64,000 nucleotides of DNA from Bradyrhizobium guangxiense (GCF_004114915.1 NZ_CP022219.1:1518501-1582500), one strand, 5' to 3'. Positions 17,468 to 26,100 are shown, counted from the stretch's first letter. The notes: generated by a model not told the origin, from the letters alone. A program made the numbers and translations.

Positions 17468-17559
17468 CCGGAAAAGTGCGAAGCGATTTTCCGGAGTGAT
17501 CATGCGCAGACAACAATCTGAAGCGCGATGATGATTACCCAAATCTCATCGCACTTTAG
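17468..17559. repeat. Intergenic palindromic repeat, family A, copy 1
   Basis: This copy fills the gap between the convergent copD and marR genes. CCGGAAAA (17468-17475) pairs with TTTTCCGG (17487-17494); a second part runs GACAACAATCTGAAGCGCGATG and ends GCACTTTAG. Copies 2 and 3 are at 27129 and 57134. The last bases (CTAAAG on the minus strand) contain the marR stop codon. Similar elements are, from memory, scattered in Bradyrhizobium genomes. Confidence 0.85.
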
Positions 17560-18047
17560 CGCAACGCCTCCGAGAGCTTGTGCATCACCCGGTCGAGCAC
17601 CTTCACCTCCTCACCGGTCAGCACGCTGAGCAGCTCCGTCTCCCGCGTCAGCGCGTAAGGCACGATCTTGCGATAGAGCGCGCGGCCGGCCGGCGTCAGC
17701 GCGACGATCAGCTCGCGCCGGTCGTCGGGATGGTGCTTGCGGCTCCCGATGCCGCGCGCCTCCAGTCCCTGGACGGCGCGGCTGACCTGCATCTTGTCGA
17801 GCGTCGTCAGCGGACCGATCTCCTTGGTCGGAATTTCCGCACGGGCGCCGAGAATGGCAAGCACGCGCCATTCCTGACGGCTCAGCGCAAAGCGCTCGGA
17901 ATAGACCTCGGCAATTGCCAGCGACACCTGCTCGGCGAGGCGCGCCAGCCGGTACGGAAAATATTGCTGCAGGTCGAGCTCCCGACCGTCTTGCGCCGTG
18001 ACGCGCTCGGTCGCCTTCCTGCGCCGCACCGCATCCGAACGTCCCAT
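17556..18047 (-). CDS. MarR-family transcriptional regulator
   Basis: 163 residues. The winged helix region shows LSRQEWRVLAILGARAEIPTKEIGPLTTLDKMQVSRAV, followed by the wing DDRRELIVALTPAGRALY. The ATG starting MGRSDAVRR was chosen. A TTG 66 bases upstream in the same frame would put the FixK-type palindrome inside the gene and is less likely. It is divergent from a VOC-flavoprotein operon and is the likely ligand-responsive repressor of it. Its stop codon is provided by the adjacent family A repeat. Confidence 0.88.
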   Translation of the reverse strand: MGRSDAVRRRKATERVTAQDGRELDLQQYFPYRLARLAEQVSLAIAEVYSERFALSRQEWRVLAILGARAEIPTKEIGPLTTLDKMQVSRAVQGLEARGIGSRKHHPDDRRELIVALTPAGRALYRKIVPYALTRETELLSVLTGEEVKVLDRVMHKLSEALR

Positions 18048-18093
18048 CACGCGATGTCCGCCCCCGCCACCCAGCAGATTCTTCCGAAGCCGG

Positions 18094-18107
18094 TTGATCC
18101 AGATCAA
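18094..18107. promoter_or_regulatory. FixK/FNR-type binding site
   Basis: TTGATCCAGATCAA: TTGAT and ATCAA arms around four bases, a full match to the FNR/FixK2 consensus TTGA-N6-TCAA. It lies in the 122-base gap between marR and the VOC gene. The centre is about 69 bases before the VOC ATG. A class II site at -41.5 would place the start of transcription near 18142 and give a short leader with room for the ribosome binding site. Activation under low oxygen is the simplest reading. Confidence 0.7.
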
Positions 18108-18169
18108 ATTCAAGTAATAGTAACATCTGATACCAATTTCGCAACCGCAAGTCCAGGGAGCGAAACATC

Positions 18170-18712
18170 ATGAAGATCGAGAAGATCCACCACGTCGCCT
18201 ATCGCTGCGTCGACGCCAAGGCCACCGTCGAGTTCTACAAGAAGGTCATGAACATGGATCTCCTCGGCGCCATTGCCGAGGACCGGGTGCCGTCGACCAA
18301 GGCGCCGGATCCCTACATGCACATCTTCCTCGATGCCGGGAACGGCAACATCCTCGCCTTTTTCGAGCTGCCGAACTCGCCGCCGATGGGCCGCGATCCC
18401 AACACGCCGGACTGGACCCAGCACATCGCCTTCCAGGTCAAGGACCTCGCCGAGCTCGAAGAGGCCAAGGCGCGCGCGGAAGCCGCCGGTCTCGACGTCG
18501 TCGGCATCACCGATCACACCATCTTCAAATCGATCTATTTCCGCGATCCCAGCGGCCATCGCCTGGAGATAGCGGCCTGGACCGCCACGCCCGAGCAGAT
18601 CGACCGCATGAAGTCGGTCGCGCACGAGATGGTCGAGGAATGGTCGCGCACCAAGCGTCCGCCGCGCCACACTGCCTGGATGCACGAGAAGGAATTCGCG
18701 GACGCACATTGA
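18170..18712 (+). CDS. VOC-family (glyoxalase/extradiol dioxygenase-like) protein
   Basis: 180 residues. A single vicinal-oxygen-chelate module: KIEKIHHVAYRCVDAKATVEFYKK at the N-terminus, QHIAFQVKDLAELEEAKARAE, and SIYFRDPSGHRLEIAAW. Candidate metal ligands are His8, the His of QHIAF and the Glu of RLEIA, the usual His-His-Glu set. The C-terminus carries about 40 extra residues (EEWSRTKRPPRHTAW). It is first in an operon with an aromatic-hydroxylase-like flavoprotein, so a ring-cleaving dioxygenase role is attractive but unproven. Confidence 0.88.
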   Translation: MKIEKIHHVAYRCVDAKATVEFYKKVMNMDLLGAIAEDRVPSTKAPDPYMHIFLDAGNGNILAFFELPNSPPMGRDPNTPDWTQHIAFQVKDLAELEEAKARAEAAGLDVVGITDHTIFKSIYFRDPSGHRLEIAAWTATPEQIDRMKSVAHEMVEEWSRTKRPPRHTAWMHEKEFADAH

Positions 18713-18740
18713 TCCTACGCCCGTGCATCAGGAAGCGAAC

Positions 18741-20378
18741 ATGACGAGCTACATCTATCCGAAGTTCGGCTATCGGCGCTCCCAGAAGCAGGCCGATGGT
18801 ATCGTGAAGCGGCATCCGATCGTGGTGATCGGCGCAGGTCCCATCGGCCTCACCGCGGCGCTCGATTGCGCGGCACGCGGCCAGCCGGTCGTGGTGCTCG
18901 ACGACAACGACACCGTCTCGATCGGCTCCCGCGCGGTCTGCTACGCCAAGCGGCCACTGGAGATCTGGGACCGCCTCGGTTGCGCGGCGCCGATGGTCGA
19001 GCGCGGCGTCAGCTGGAATGTCGGGAAGGTGTTCTTCCAGGACCAGATGTCCTACCAGTTCGATCTGTTGCCGGAGGCCGATCACCAATGGCCGGCCATG
19101 ATCAATCTGCAGCAATATCATCTGGAAGAGATGCTGGTCGCCCGATGCAGGGCCAATCCGCTGATCGAGCTGCGCTGGAAGCACCGTCTCATCAGCCTCA
19201 AGCAGGCCGCCGACCATGCGACACTGGCGGTGGAAACGCCCGACGGCATCTTCGCCATGGAGGCGCAATGGGTGATCGCCTGTGACGGGGCCAACTCCGA
19301 CGTGCGCAAGATGGTGGGCGCCGAGTTCACGGGACAATTCTTCCAGGACCGCTTCCTGATCGCCGACGTTGCCATGAAGGCGGATTTCCCAACCGAGCGC
19401 TGGTTCTGGTTCGATCCGCCGTTCCACCCGGGCCAGTCCGTGCTGCTGCACCGGCAGGCCGACAACATCTGGCGCATCGACTTCCAACTCGGCTGGGAGG
19501 CCAATCCCGAGGAGGAAAAGCGGCCCGAGCGGGTGATCCCGCGCATCCGCGCCATGCTCGGCGAGGACACCGAGTTCACGCTCGAATGGGTCTCGATCTA
19601 TCAGTTCGCCTGCCGGCGCATCGACAATTTCCGGCAAGGCAGGGTGCTGTTCGCCGGCGACGCCGCGCATCAGGTCTCGCCGTTCGGCGCGCGCGGTGCC
19701 AATACCGGCGTCCAGGACATCGACAATCTCGCCTGGAAGCTCGCGATGGTGCTGCGCGGCGAAGCCTCGGAAGCCCTGCTCGACAGCTATCACGAGGAGC
19801 GGGCCTATGCCGCGGACGACAATATTCTGAACTCGACGCGGGCCACCGACTTCATCACGCCGAAGACGAAGCGGAGCCGCTATTTCCGTGACGCGGTGCT
19901 GGAGCTCGCCCGGCATCACGGCTTTGCACGTCCGCTGGTCAACAGCGGCCGGCTCTCGACGCCGACCCCTTACGTCACCTCGGCCCTCAACACGCCCGAC
20001 CATGCTGCGGTGCCGGGCGCCATGCGGCCGGGAACGAATGCGGCCGATGCGCCGATTGCGGTGGATGGCGCGCCGTCCTGGTTCCTGCATTGTCTCGGCG
20101 ATGGCTTCACGGTCGTCGCCTTCGGCAAGGTGAGCGACAAGACCGAGATCGCGGTGGGACCGTTCGCGGCCAAGCTCATTCTGGTCGGCCGCGACATCGA
20201 GGATCCCACGGGTCTGCTCGCGCAACGCTACGGCGCCTCGCCCGGGACCACCTATTTGTTCCGCCCCGATCAATATGTCGCCGCGCGCTGGAGCGGTTTC
20301 GACGAGGCCAAGATCACCCAGGCGGCGCTGCGGGCCGCCGGCCACGACACCGTCGACCGGACGGAGCTTGCGGCATGA
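18741..20378 (+). CDS. FAD-dependent monooxygenase (MhpA/PheA-like hydroxylase)
   Basis: 545-residue class A flavoprotein hydroxylase. The FAD motif GAGPIGLTAALDCAARG lies near residue 33, DGANSDVRKMVGAEF is the DG motif, and RVLFAGDAAHQVSPFGARGANTGVQD is the second FAD motif. A thioredoxin-like C-terminal domain is typical of this size class. The start is the ATG MTSYIYP after GGAAGCGAAC. It resembles 3-(3-hydroxyphenyl)propionate hydroxylases and probably hydroxylates an aromatic substrate using NAD(P)H and O2. It overlaps the next gene (ATGA). Confidence 0.9.
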   Translation: MTSYIYPKFGYRRSQKQADGIVKRHPIVVIGAGPIGLTAALDCAARGQPVVVLDDNDTVSIGSRAVCYAKRPLEIWDRLGCAAPMVERGVSWNVGKVFFQDQMSYQFDLLPEADHQWPAMINLQQYHLEEMLVARCRANPLIELRWKHRLISLKQAADHATLAVETPDGIFAMEAQWVIACDGANSDVRKMVGAEFTGQFFQDRFLIADVAMKADFPTERWFWFDPPFHPGQSVLLHRQADNIWRIDFQLGWEANPEEEKRPERVIPRIRAMLGEDTEFTLEWVSIYQFACRRIDNFRQGRVLFAGDAAHQVSPFGARGANTGVQDIDNLAWKLAMVLRGEASEALLDSYHEERAYAADDNILNSTRATDFITPKTKRSRYFRDAVLELARHHGFARPLVNSGRLSTPTPYVTSALNTPDHAAVPGAMRPGTNAADAPIAVDGAPSWFLHCLGDGFTVVAFGKVSDKTEIAVGPFAAKLILVGRDIEDPTGLLAQRYGASPGTTYLFRPDQYVAARWSGFDEAKITQAALRAAGHDTVDRTELAA

Positions 20379-20563
20379 TGCTCAACCTGTCACCGAACAT
20401 CGCCGATCCCGACGATTTCTACGCCGAGCTGATCAACAGCCAGCGCGATCTCGACGAGGAACAAGCGCTGCGCATGAACGCCCGGCTGATCCTGTTGCTC
20501 GCCAATCACATCGGCGACCGCAAGGTGCTCACCGAGGCAATCGGCTGCGCCCGCACCGGCTAA
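20375..20563 (+). CDS. DUF2783-type small protein
   Basis: 62 residues: LNLSPNIADPDDFYAELINS, then LDEEQALRMNARLILLLANHIGD. I recognise this as the DUF2783 pattern, which often follows FAD-dependent hydroxylases in alphaproteobacteria. The ATG overlaps the hydroxylase stop, so translation is coupled. It is cytoplasmic and probably helical. The function is unknown; an accessory role for the hydroxylase is inferred from the conserved pairing. Confidence 0.8.
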   Translation: MMLNLSPNIADPDDFYAELINSQRDLDEEQALRMNARLILLLANHIGDRKVLTEAIGCARTG

Positions 20564-20704
20564 CGTACGGGACCATCGGCCCCTTATCAGCAAAGGCGGC
20601 CGCGCGTAGGCCGCTGGCAGCGCTGACGGAGGTTCCGGTTGCGCGATCTTGCAGGCTGAATTCGGCGCCAAGGCGTCGAAACGGCATGGGCATAAGCCGC
20701 TTTG

Positions 20705-20718
20705 TTGACTTGGCTCAA
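20705..20718. promoter_or_regulatory. FixK/FNR-type binding site, second copy
   Basis: TTGACTTGGCTCAA fits TTGA-N6-TCAA; the inner bases are less symmetric than in the site at 18094. It is 61 bases before the ATG of the EF-hand gene, so a class II activation geometry is possible. The downstream P1B-5 ATPase resembles Sinorhizobium Nia, which is reported to be expressed in nodules, so a low-oxygen signal would make sense. Confidence 0.6.
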
Positions 20719-20778
20719 GGTAAAATCGATGAAGTTCGACAACCTCCTTGGGCCCATACCCGGGCCGGAGGAAGTGCC

Positions 20779-21231
20779 ATGCTAGGTCGAACCGTTGCTG
20801 CAGCGTTGCTGTTCGCCATCTTGGGCCAGCCAGCTTTGGCTCAATCGCCGGCGGATCATCAAGGCCATCATCCCGGACAGGAGCAGGCGCCGGCGTCGCC
20901 GCAGTCGAGTTCTCCTGCCAATCCGTCCGCCGAGCGCCAGAGTCCGATGCCCGGTGGAGACATGATGGGAATGATGGGGCGCGGAATGATGGGACAAGGA
21001 ATGAAGGGACACGGCGCGATGGGCGGTGACGCCAAGGAGCCGCCGGTCGTCTTCCGCATCATCTTCGCGCTGATGGATGCCGACGGTGACGGCACAGTCT
21101 CGTTGCCCGAGTTTCAGGGCGCCCACGAACGCCTGTTCAAGGCAATGGATCGCGACAAGGACGGCAAGCTCACTTTCGAAGAGATGATGACGTTCATGCA
21201 CGGCAGCAAGAGCTCCGTCCCGCAGCAATAG
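20779..21231 (+). CDS. Secreted EF-hand protein with a Met/His-rich segment
   Basis: 150 residues. The signal peptide LGRTVAAALLFAILGQPALA ends before QSPADHQGHHPG. Residues about 55-80 are rich in Met, Gly and His (MMGMMGRGMMGQGMKGHG), a composition seen in metal-handling proteins. Two canonical calcium loops follow: DADGDGTVSLPE and DRDKDGKLTFEE. GGAGGAAG precedes the ATG. It sits just upstream of a metal-transporting ATPase, so periplasmic metal buffering or sensing is plausible. Confidence 0.85.
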   Translation: MLGRTVAAALLFAILGQPALAQSPADHQGHHPGQEQAPASPQSSSPANPSAERQSPMPGGDMMGMMGRGMMGQGMKGHGAMGGDAKEPPVVFRIIFALMDADGDGTVSLPEFQGAHERLFKAMDRDKDGKLTFEEMMTFMHGSKSSVPQQ

Positions 21232-21264
21232 CGGGTGGAAGCCGAAGGGCGGGCGCGCCAAGCC

Positions 21265-23550
21265 ATGTCGTTTGATCGGGTCTTGCGATGGGCATTGGTT
21301 GCGATCGCAATCGCAGGATTGACTGCGGGGTCTCTCGCGCGGGCCGCGGGGCGGCCCGATCTGGCCGACGTCGCGTGGGCGCTCGGCACCGTGCCCGTCA
21401 TTGCAGGGTTGGCGGTCTCGATCGTCCAGGATCTGCTGAGGGGCCGCGTCGGGGTGGACGCGATCGCGCTGCTGTCGATGAGCGCGGCTTTGGCGCTCGG
21501 ACAGCCGCTCGCAGGGGCTGTGGTCGCGCTGATGTATTCCGGCGGCAACGTGCTGGAGGAGATCGCGATCGCTCGGGCAGAGCATGACCTACGATCCCTG
21601 GTTGATCGGGCGCCGCGGCAGGTCCATCGCAAATCGAGCGAGCGGATCGAGGATGTTCCGATCGAGGAGGTGGCGGCCGGCGACGAGCTTCTGGTGCAGG
21701 CGGGCGAGATCGTGCCGGTCGACGGTGTCGTTGCGTCGGCCTTCGCTGCGATCGACGAGTCCGCCGTTACCGGCGAACCGATTCCGGTGGAGAAGACGCG
21801 CGGAAGCGCTGTTCTTTCCGGTTCTCTGAACGCGGGTGAGACCTTCCAATTGACCGTGACCGCGGCAGCCAGCGAGAGCACCTATGCCGGCATTGTGCGC
21901 ATGGTGACTGCGGCGCAAACCGCGAGAGCTCCCTTCGTGCGGCTGGCCGACCGCTATGCGCTGATCTTTCTGCCGGTGACACTCGTCATCTCCTACGTGG
22001 CATGGCTCATCTCCGGCGACGTGACCCGCAGCCTTGCGGTGCTGGTGGCGGCGACACCGTGCCCGTTGATTCTGGCCGCGCCCGTCGCCTTCATCGCCGG
22101 AGTGGCGCAAGCGGCCCGCCGCGGGATCCTGGTCAAGGGCGGCAAGGCGCTGGAGGCGTTGGCCCGCGCTCACACCGTGCTGTTCGACAAAACCGGCACC
22201 CTGACGGTGGGCGGGGCGCGCTTGCTGTCCGTCGAAGTCGCGCCGGGCAAGGATCCACATGAGGTCCTCACGCTCGGCGCGTCGCTCGAGCAGGCTTCGC
22301 ACCACGTGCTGGCGAAGGCCGTCGTCGCTGCGGCCCTTGCCGAGGGGCTGAAGCTGAAGCCGCCGGAACATGTCAAGGAGACCATGGGGGCGGGCCGCAG
22401 CGGCCAGATCGACGGACGCCACGTCATGGCCGGCTCGCGAGAGATGCTGCTCGCACGAGCCGAGCTCTCGTCCTGGGAGTTGCGCGCGATTCGACGTGCC
22501 TCGTGGCGCTCGGCGCTGATCGTCTTCGTCGCGGTGGACGGCCGTCCCATCGGTGCGTTGCTGCTGGCAGACGAATTGCGCGCGGATACGCCGCGCGCGA
22601 TCCGGCTGCTGCGCGATGCCGGCATTGCGCGCATGGTGATGGTCACGGGTGATCGCGCCGCAGCGGCGCAGGCCATCGGAGCGGCGCTCGATCTCGATGC
22701 CGTGCTGGCCGATCGCGTTCCCTCAGACAAGGTCGAAGCGGTACGTAGTGAACAGCGGCTGCATCCGACCGTCATGGTCGGCGACGGCATCAATGATGCC
22801 CCGGCGTTGGCCGTGGCTGACACGGGGGTCGCGCTCGGCGCGCGCGGTGCAAGCGCCTCCTCCGAGGCGGCTGATGTGGTGATTCTCACCGATCGGCTGG
22901 ATCGGGTCGGCGAAGCGATCGTCATCGCGCAGCGCGCGCGGCGCATTGCCCTGCAAAGCATCTTCGTCGGGATGGGGTTGTCACTGGCGGCAATGGCCGC
23001 TGCCAGCCTTGGCTGGCTCGATCCCGTCCCCGCCGCGATCGTTCAGGAGGTGATCGACGTCGCCGTCATCCTGAACGCGCTGCGAGCGCTCAATCCGCCA
23101 CTCGCCAGGAGCGGTCCGCGCCTCACCGCGGAGCAGGGGCTGAGTTTGCATCATGATCATCAGGCTCTGCTCAGGGATCTCGGCCGCTTGCGCCAGATCG
23201 TCGACGCGCTGGACGATGCAGGCGCCGAAGCCGCCGCTGCGTTGATTGGCGAGGCGGATCGACTGGTTCAGGGCAGCGTCGTGATGCACGAACGCGAAGA
23301 TGAGGACAGCGTCTATCCGAAGCTCACGGAGGTGCTGCGCGACCGCCACGGACTCGCTGCCATGAGCCGTGCGCATCGCGAGATACTCCATCTAGCCCGG
23401 CTGCTCGCCCGGATCGCGGAGGATCTGCCGTCGGAGAAGATCGACCGCTACCTCATTCGCGACGCTCAGCGCGTGATCGAGGCGATCGAAACGTTGGTGC
23501 GCATGCACACGGCCCAGGAGGAGGATATCTACGAGGCGGTTGCCGCGTAG
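21265..23550 (+). CDS. P1B-5-type metal ATPase with hemerythrin-like C-terminus
   Basis: 761-residue P-type ATPase. It shows the TGEP motif (AVTGEPIPVEK), the membrane metal site TPCP near residues 264-267, the phosphorylated Asp near residue 308 in DKTGT, and GDGINDAPALAVA. There is no N-terminal heavy-metal domain. After the last helices comes a hemerythrin-like domain (HHDH at about 629-632, HEREDEDSVYP, HREI, HTAQEEDIYEA). TPC(P) plus a hemerythrin tail defines the P1B-5 group; the Sinorhizobium member Nia exports Ni and Fe. A GTG at 21235 is the alternative start. It follows the EF-hand gene closely. Confidence 0.9.
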   Translation: MSFDRVLRWALVAIAIAGLTAGSLARAAGRPDLADVAWALGTVPVIAGLAVSIVQDLLRGRVGVDAIALLSMSAALALGQPLAGAVVALMYSGGNVLEEIAIARAEHDLRSLVDRAPRQVHRKSSERIEDVPIEEVAAGDELLVQAGEIVPVDGVVASAFAAIDESAVTGEPIPVEKTRGSAVLSGSLNAGETFQLTVTAAASESTYAGIVRMVTAAQTARAPFVRLADRYALIFLPVTLVISYVAWLISGDVTRSLAVLVAATPCPLILAAPVAFIAGVAQAARRGILVKGGKALEALARAHTVLFDKTGTLTVGGARLLSVEVAPGKDPHEVLTLGASLEQASHHVLAKAVVAAALAEGLKLKPPEHVKETMGAGRSGQIDGRHVMAGSREMLLARAELSSWELRAIRRASWRSALIVFVAVDGRPIGALLLADELRADTPRAIRLLRDAGIARMVMVTGDRAAAAQAIGAALDLDAVLADRVPSDKVEAVRSEQRLHPTVMVGDGINDAPALAVADTGVALGARGASASSEAADVVILTDRLDRVGEAIVIAQRARRIALQSIFVGMGLSLAAMAAASLGWLDPVPAAIVQEVIDVAVILNALRALNPPLARSGPRLTAEQGLSLHHDHQALLRDLGRLRQIVDALDDAGAEAAAALIGEADRLVQGSVVMHEREDEDSVYPKLTEVLRDRHGLAAMSRAHREILHLARLLARIAEDLPSEKIDRYLIRDAQRVIEAIETLVRMHTAQEEDIYEAVAA

Positions 23551-23642
23551 GCGATAGCCGTCCCCTGCGCTGGGATTGCGCTTCCCAACTTGCCCTGGCG
23601 GCCAGTCCCTGTAATCTGCAACAAACGACAGGGAAGGGTTCG

Positions 23643-24830
23643 ATGGGAGGAGTTTTGGAGGGCGTGCGCGTGCTCGATTTCGGGCGCTATATCGCAGGGC
23701 CCTATTGCGCGACCTTGCTGGCCGAATTCGGCGCCGAGGTCATTCGCGTCGAGAAGCGCGACGGCAGCGAGGATCGCTTCGTGGCCCCGGTCGGTGAAGG
23801 CGGCGAGGGCGCGCTGTTCCTCCAGGTCAACCGCAACAAGAAGTGCGTCACGCTCGATCCGATGAAGCCGGACGGGCAGGAGGTGATGCGCCGCCTGATC
23901 GCGACCGCCGACGTCGTCGTCGCCAATCTGCCTCCGCAGACCCTGCGCGCCATGAAGCTCGACTATGAATCCCTGAAGGCGATCAAGCCCGACATCATCC
24001 TGACCACGGCCACCGCGTTCGGCGGGCCGGGACCGTGGTCCGACCGCGTCGGCTTCGACGGCGTCGGACAGGTCATGTCGGGATCTGTGTACATGCCCGG
24101 CGCCGGCGACCCGCCGTACCGCGCCGCGGTGAACTGGGTCGATTTCGGCACCGCGCTGCATTGCGCATTCGGAACGCTTGCCGCGTTGATCGAGCGCGGC
24201 AAATCCGGGCGCGGCCAGATCGTCGAGGGCGCGCTGCTCGCGACCGCACTGTCGTTCACCAATGCGACGCTCATCGAGCAGGCCGTCATCAACGTCAACC
24301 GTGTTCCGACCGGCAATCTCGGCCAGACCGCAGCGCCCGCCGACATCTACCGCACCAAGGACGGCTGGGTGCTGTGCCAGGTCACCGGCCATCCGCTGTT
24401 CAAGCGCTGGGGGCGGCTGATGGGCGAGGAGGAGGTGTGGCTGAACGATCCGCGCTTTGCCGACGACATCAGCCGCGGCAACAACGGCCGTATCATCAGC
24501 GAGCGGATGGCGCGCTGGTGCGCCGAGCGTACCACGCAGGAGGCCGTCGATGCGCTGGGCCAGGCCATGATTCCGACCGGGCCCGTGCTCTCGCCGCAAC
24601 AGGCGCTGGATCATCCGCACATCCGCGCCGCCGGCTTCATGCAGGACGTCGACTATCCGGGACTGCCGAAACCGGCACCGGTGACACGGGCTGCGGTCCG
24701 GCTCTCGGAAACGCCGGGCGAGATCGCGCGCCGCCCGCCGACGCTCGGTGAGCACACCGATCTTGTCCTCGCCGAGCTCGGCTATGATGCGGCCGCGATC
24801 GCGGCGCTGCGGCAGAGCGGTGTCATCTAG
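23643..24830 (+). CDS. CaiB/BaiF-family (class III) CoA-transferase
   Basis: 395 residues. It opens LEGVRVLDFGRYIAGPYCATLLAEFGAEVIRVEKRDGSEDR, the class III signature, with the catalytic Asp expected in the KPDIILTTATAFG-to-VNWVDFGTALH region. The C-terminal part GEHTDLVLAELGYDAAAIAALR is also typical. The family moves CoA between carboxylic acids. No acyl-CoA enzyme lies next to it, so the substrate is unknown. The neighbours are on different strands or in a different operon; it is probably monocistronic. Confidence 0.92.
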   Translation: MGGVLEGVRVLDFGRYIAGPYCATLLAEFGAEVIRVEKRDGSEDRFVAPVGEGGEGALFLQVNRNKKCVTLDPMKPDGQEVMRRLIATADVVVANLPPQTLRAMKLDYESLKAIKPDIILTTATAFGGPGPWSDRVGFDGVGQVMSGSVYMPGAGDPPYRAAVNWVDFGTALHCAFGTLAALIERGKSGRGQIVEGALLATALSFTNATLIEQAVINVNRVPTGNLGQTAAPADIYRTKDGWVLCQVTGHPLFKRWGRLMGEEEVWLNDPRFADDISRGNNGRIISERMARWCAERTTQEAVDALGQAMIPTGPVLSPQQALDHPHIRAAGFMQDVDYPGLPKPAPVTRAAVRLSETPGEIARRPPTLGEHTDLVLAELGYDAAAIAALRQSGVI

Positions 24831-24851
24831 TGTTCCGTGACAGCGATGTCG

Positions 24852-26012
24852 TCATTCCGCACTGCGCTTCCAGGCACCGGTGCCCAATCGTCCCGTGATC
24901 ATTGCCAGCGTGTCGTGGACTTCATAGGCGCCGCCATCGTTGTAGCCTGACAAGCCCCGGATGGCATGCAGGCTCCAGCGGCCATTCGCGGCCATGATCG
25001 TGCCCTCGTGGGCGCGAGCCGCACGCGGCGGTTCGGCCCGGAACCTGTAGGTGCCGTTGGCCATGATCTGCCAGATCCAGCGCGATTGTTCGTGGCCGCT
25101 CGGCACCATGATCTCCCAGGTGCCCACCAGTGCAGGGTCGATTGCCGCTGCCGCCGGCAGGCGCGACGGTGGCGGTGGGGAGGACCCCGGCGCGAGCGCG
25201 GTCGTTGACGCCGCTGCCTCGACACCGTTCGACGGTTCGCCGGCAAGATAGATTGCCTTGCGGGACAACGAACCGTAGACGAAGGGTTGCTGCTCGTTGC
25301 CGGTGGCTTCCATCACATCGTCGCGGACGTTGCGGAACATGAAGGTAACCTCGACGCCGGGCGTCTCGATGTTGCGCAGGAGCGCCGCCGCGAACGGACT
25401 GTTGCGGCCGTCGCCGTCGAGCGCCGTGGTGCCGTCGCGGGCTGCATAGGCGACCAGAACGTTACCGACGGGCTCGATGCGGCCGAGCCCGGCGCGCGGT
25501 CCCGCGCGCGTGGCGATCGAGCGGTTCATCTTCGCGGCAAACGGATTGTTGCGGCAGGCGTCGAGGATGACGAGGCCAAGGCTCCTGGTGTCGGACACCT
25601 GCAACATCACGCTCTGCATGCTGATGGCTTCGTTGGCTGCATCCGTGTCCCGCTTCAGCTCGGCGTCGATCGGAATCAGCCAGTTTTCGCCGTTGATCTC
25701 CATGCCATGGCCAGCGAAGTACACGCTTGCCATGTCGACGCCGGCGGCTTCGCGCCCAAATGCGATCAGCCCGCGACGCATTTCGTCGAATCCGGCATTG
25801 GTCATCAGGTGAACTGCGAAGCCGAGCCGCTGCAACGCCGCGGCGATATCGCCGGCGTCGTTGGGTGGGTTGAGCAGCCTCGGCACGTTGCGATAGGCGC
25901 CGTTGCCAATGACCAGCGCGACCCGCTTGCCTTCTGCCGCGGCGTTGCCGGGTGCAAGGCCTGCGAGCGCGGTCGCGAAGGTCAGTCCCGAAACAAACTT
26001 GCGTCGGTCCAT
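24852..26012 (-). CDS. Tat-exported caspase-like (peptidase C14) protein
   Basis: 386 residues. It begins DRRKFVSGLTFATALAG, a twin-arginine-type signal, cut near AAAEG. The p20-like caspase fold shows VALVIGNGAYRNVPRLLNPPNDA, catalytic His102 in YFAGHGME, and catalytic Cys153 in ILDACRNNPF. After about residue 260 there is a Pro/Ala linker and a C-terminal domain with GTWEIMVPSG and YRFRAEPP. The ATG starting MDRRKF was preferred over one ten codons upstream because it begins the Tat signal. It is a prokaryotic metacaspase (orthocaspase); target unknown, no partner gene adjacent. Confidence 0.88.
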   Translation of the reverse strand: MDRRKFVSGLTFATALAGLAPGNAAAEGKRVALVIGNGAYRNVPRLLNPPNDAGDIAAALQRLGFAVHLMTNAGFDEMRRGLIAFGREAAGVDMASVYFAGHGMEINGENWLIPIDAELKRDTDAANEAISMQSVMLQVSDTRSLGLVILDACRNNPFAAKMNRSIATRAGPRAGLGRIEPVGNVLVAYAARDGTTALDGDGRNSPFAAALLRNIETPGVEVTFMFRNVRDDVMEATGNEQQPFVYGSLSRKAIYLAGEPSNGVEAAASTTALAPGSSPPPPSRLPAAAAIDPALVGTWEIMVPSGHEQSRWIWQIMANGTYRFRAEPPRAARAHEGTIMAANGRWSLHAIRGLSGYNDGGAYEVHDTLAMITGRLGTGAWKRSAE

Positions 26013-26100
26013 TGGGATCTCGCCTGCCTGAACGAAATCCATCGTACAGCAACCGACCGGGAGTCGCCACGGGGGTGTGGCGAAAGCCAGCAGTCGCGCC

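Noticed and set aside
18525..20345. Open frame of about 600 codons antisense to the flavoprotein hydroxylase gene
   Set aside because: The opposite strand has clear FAD motifs; the antisense product has no protein-like features.
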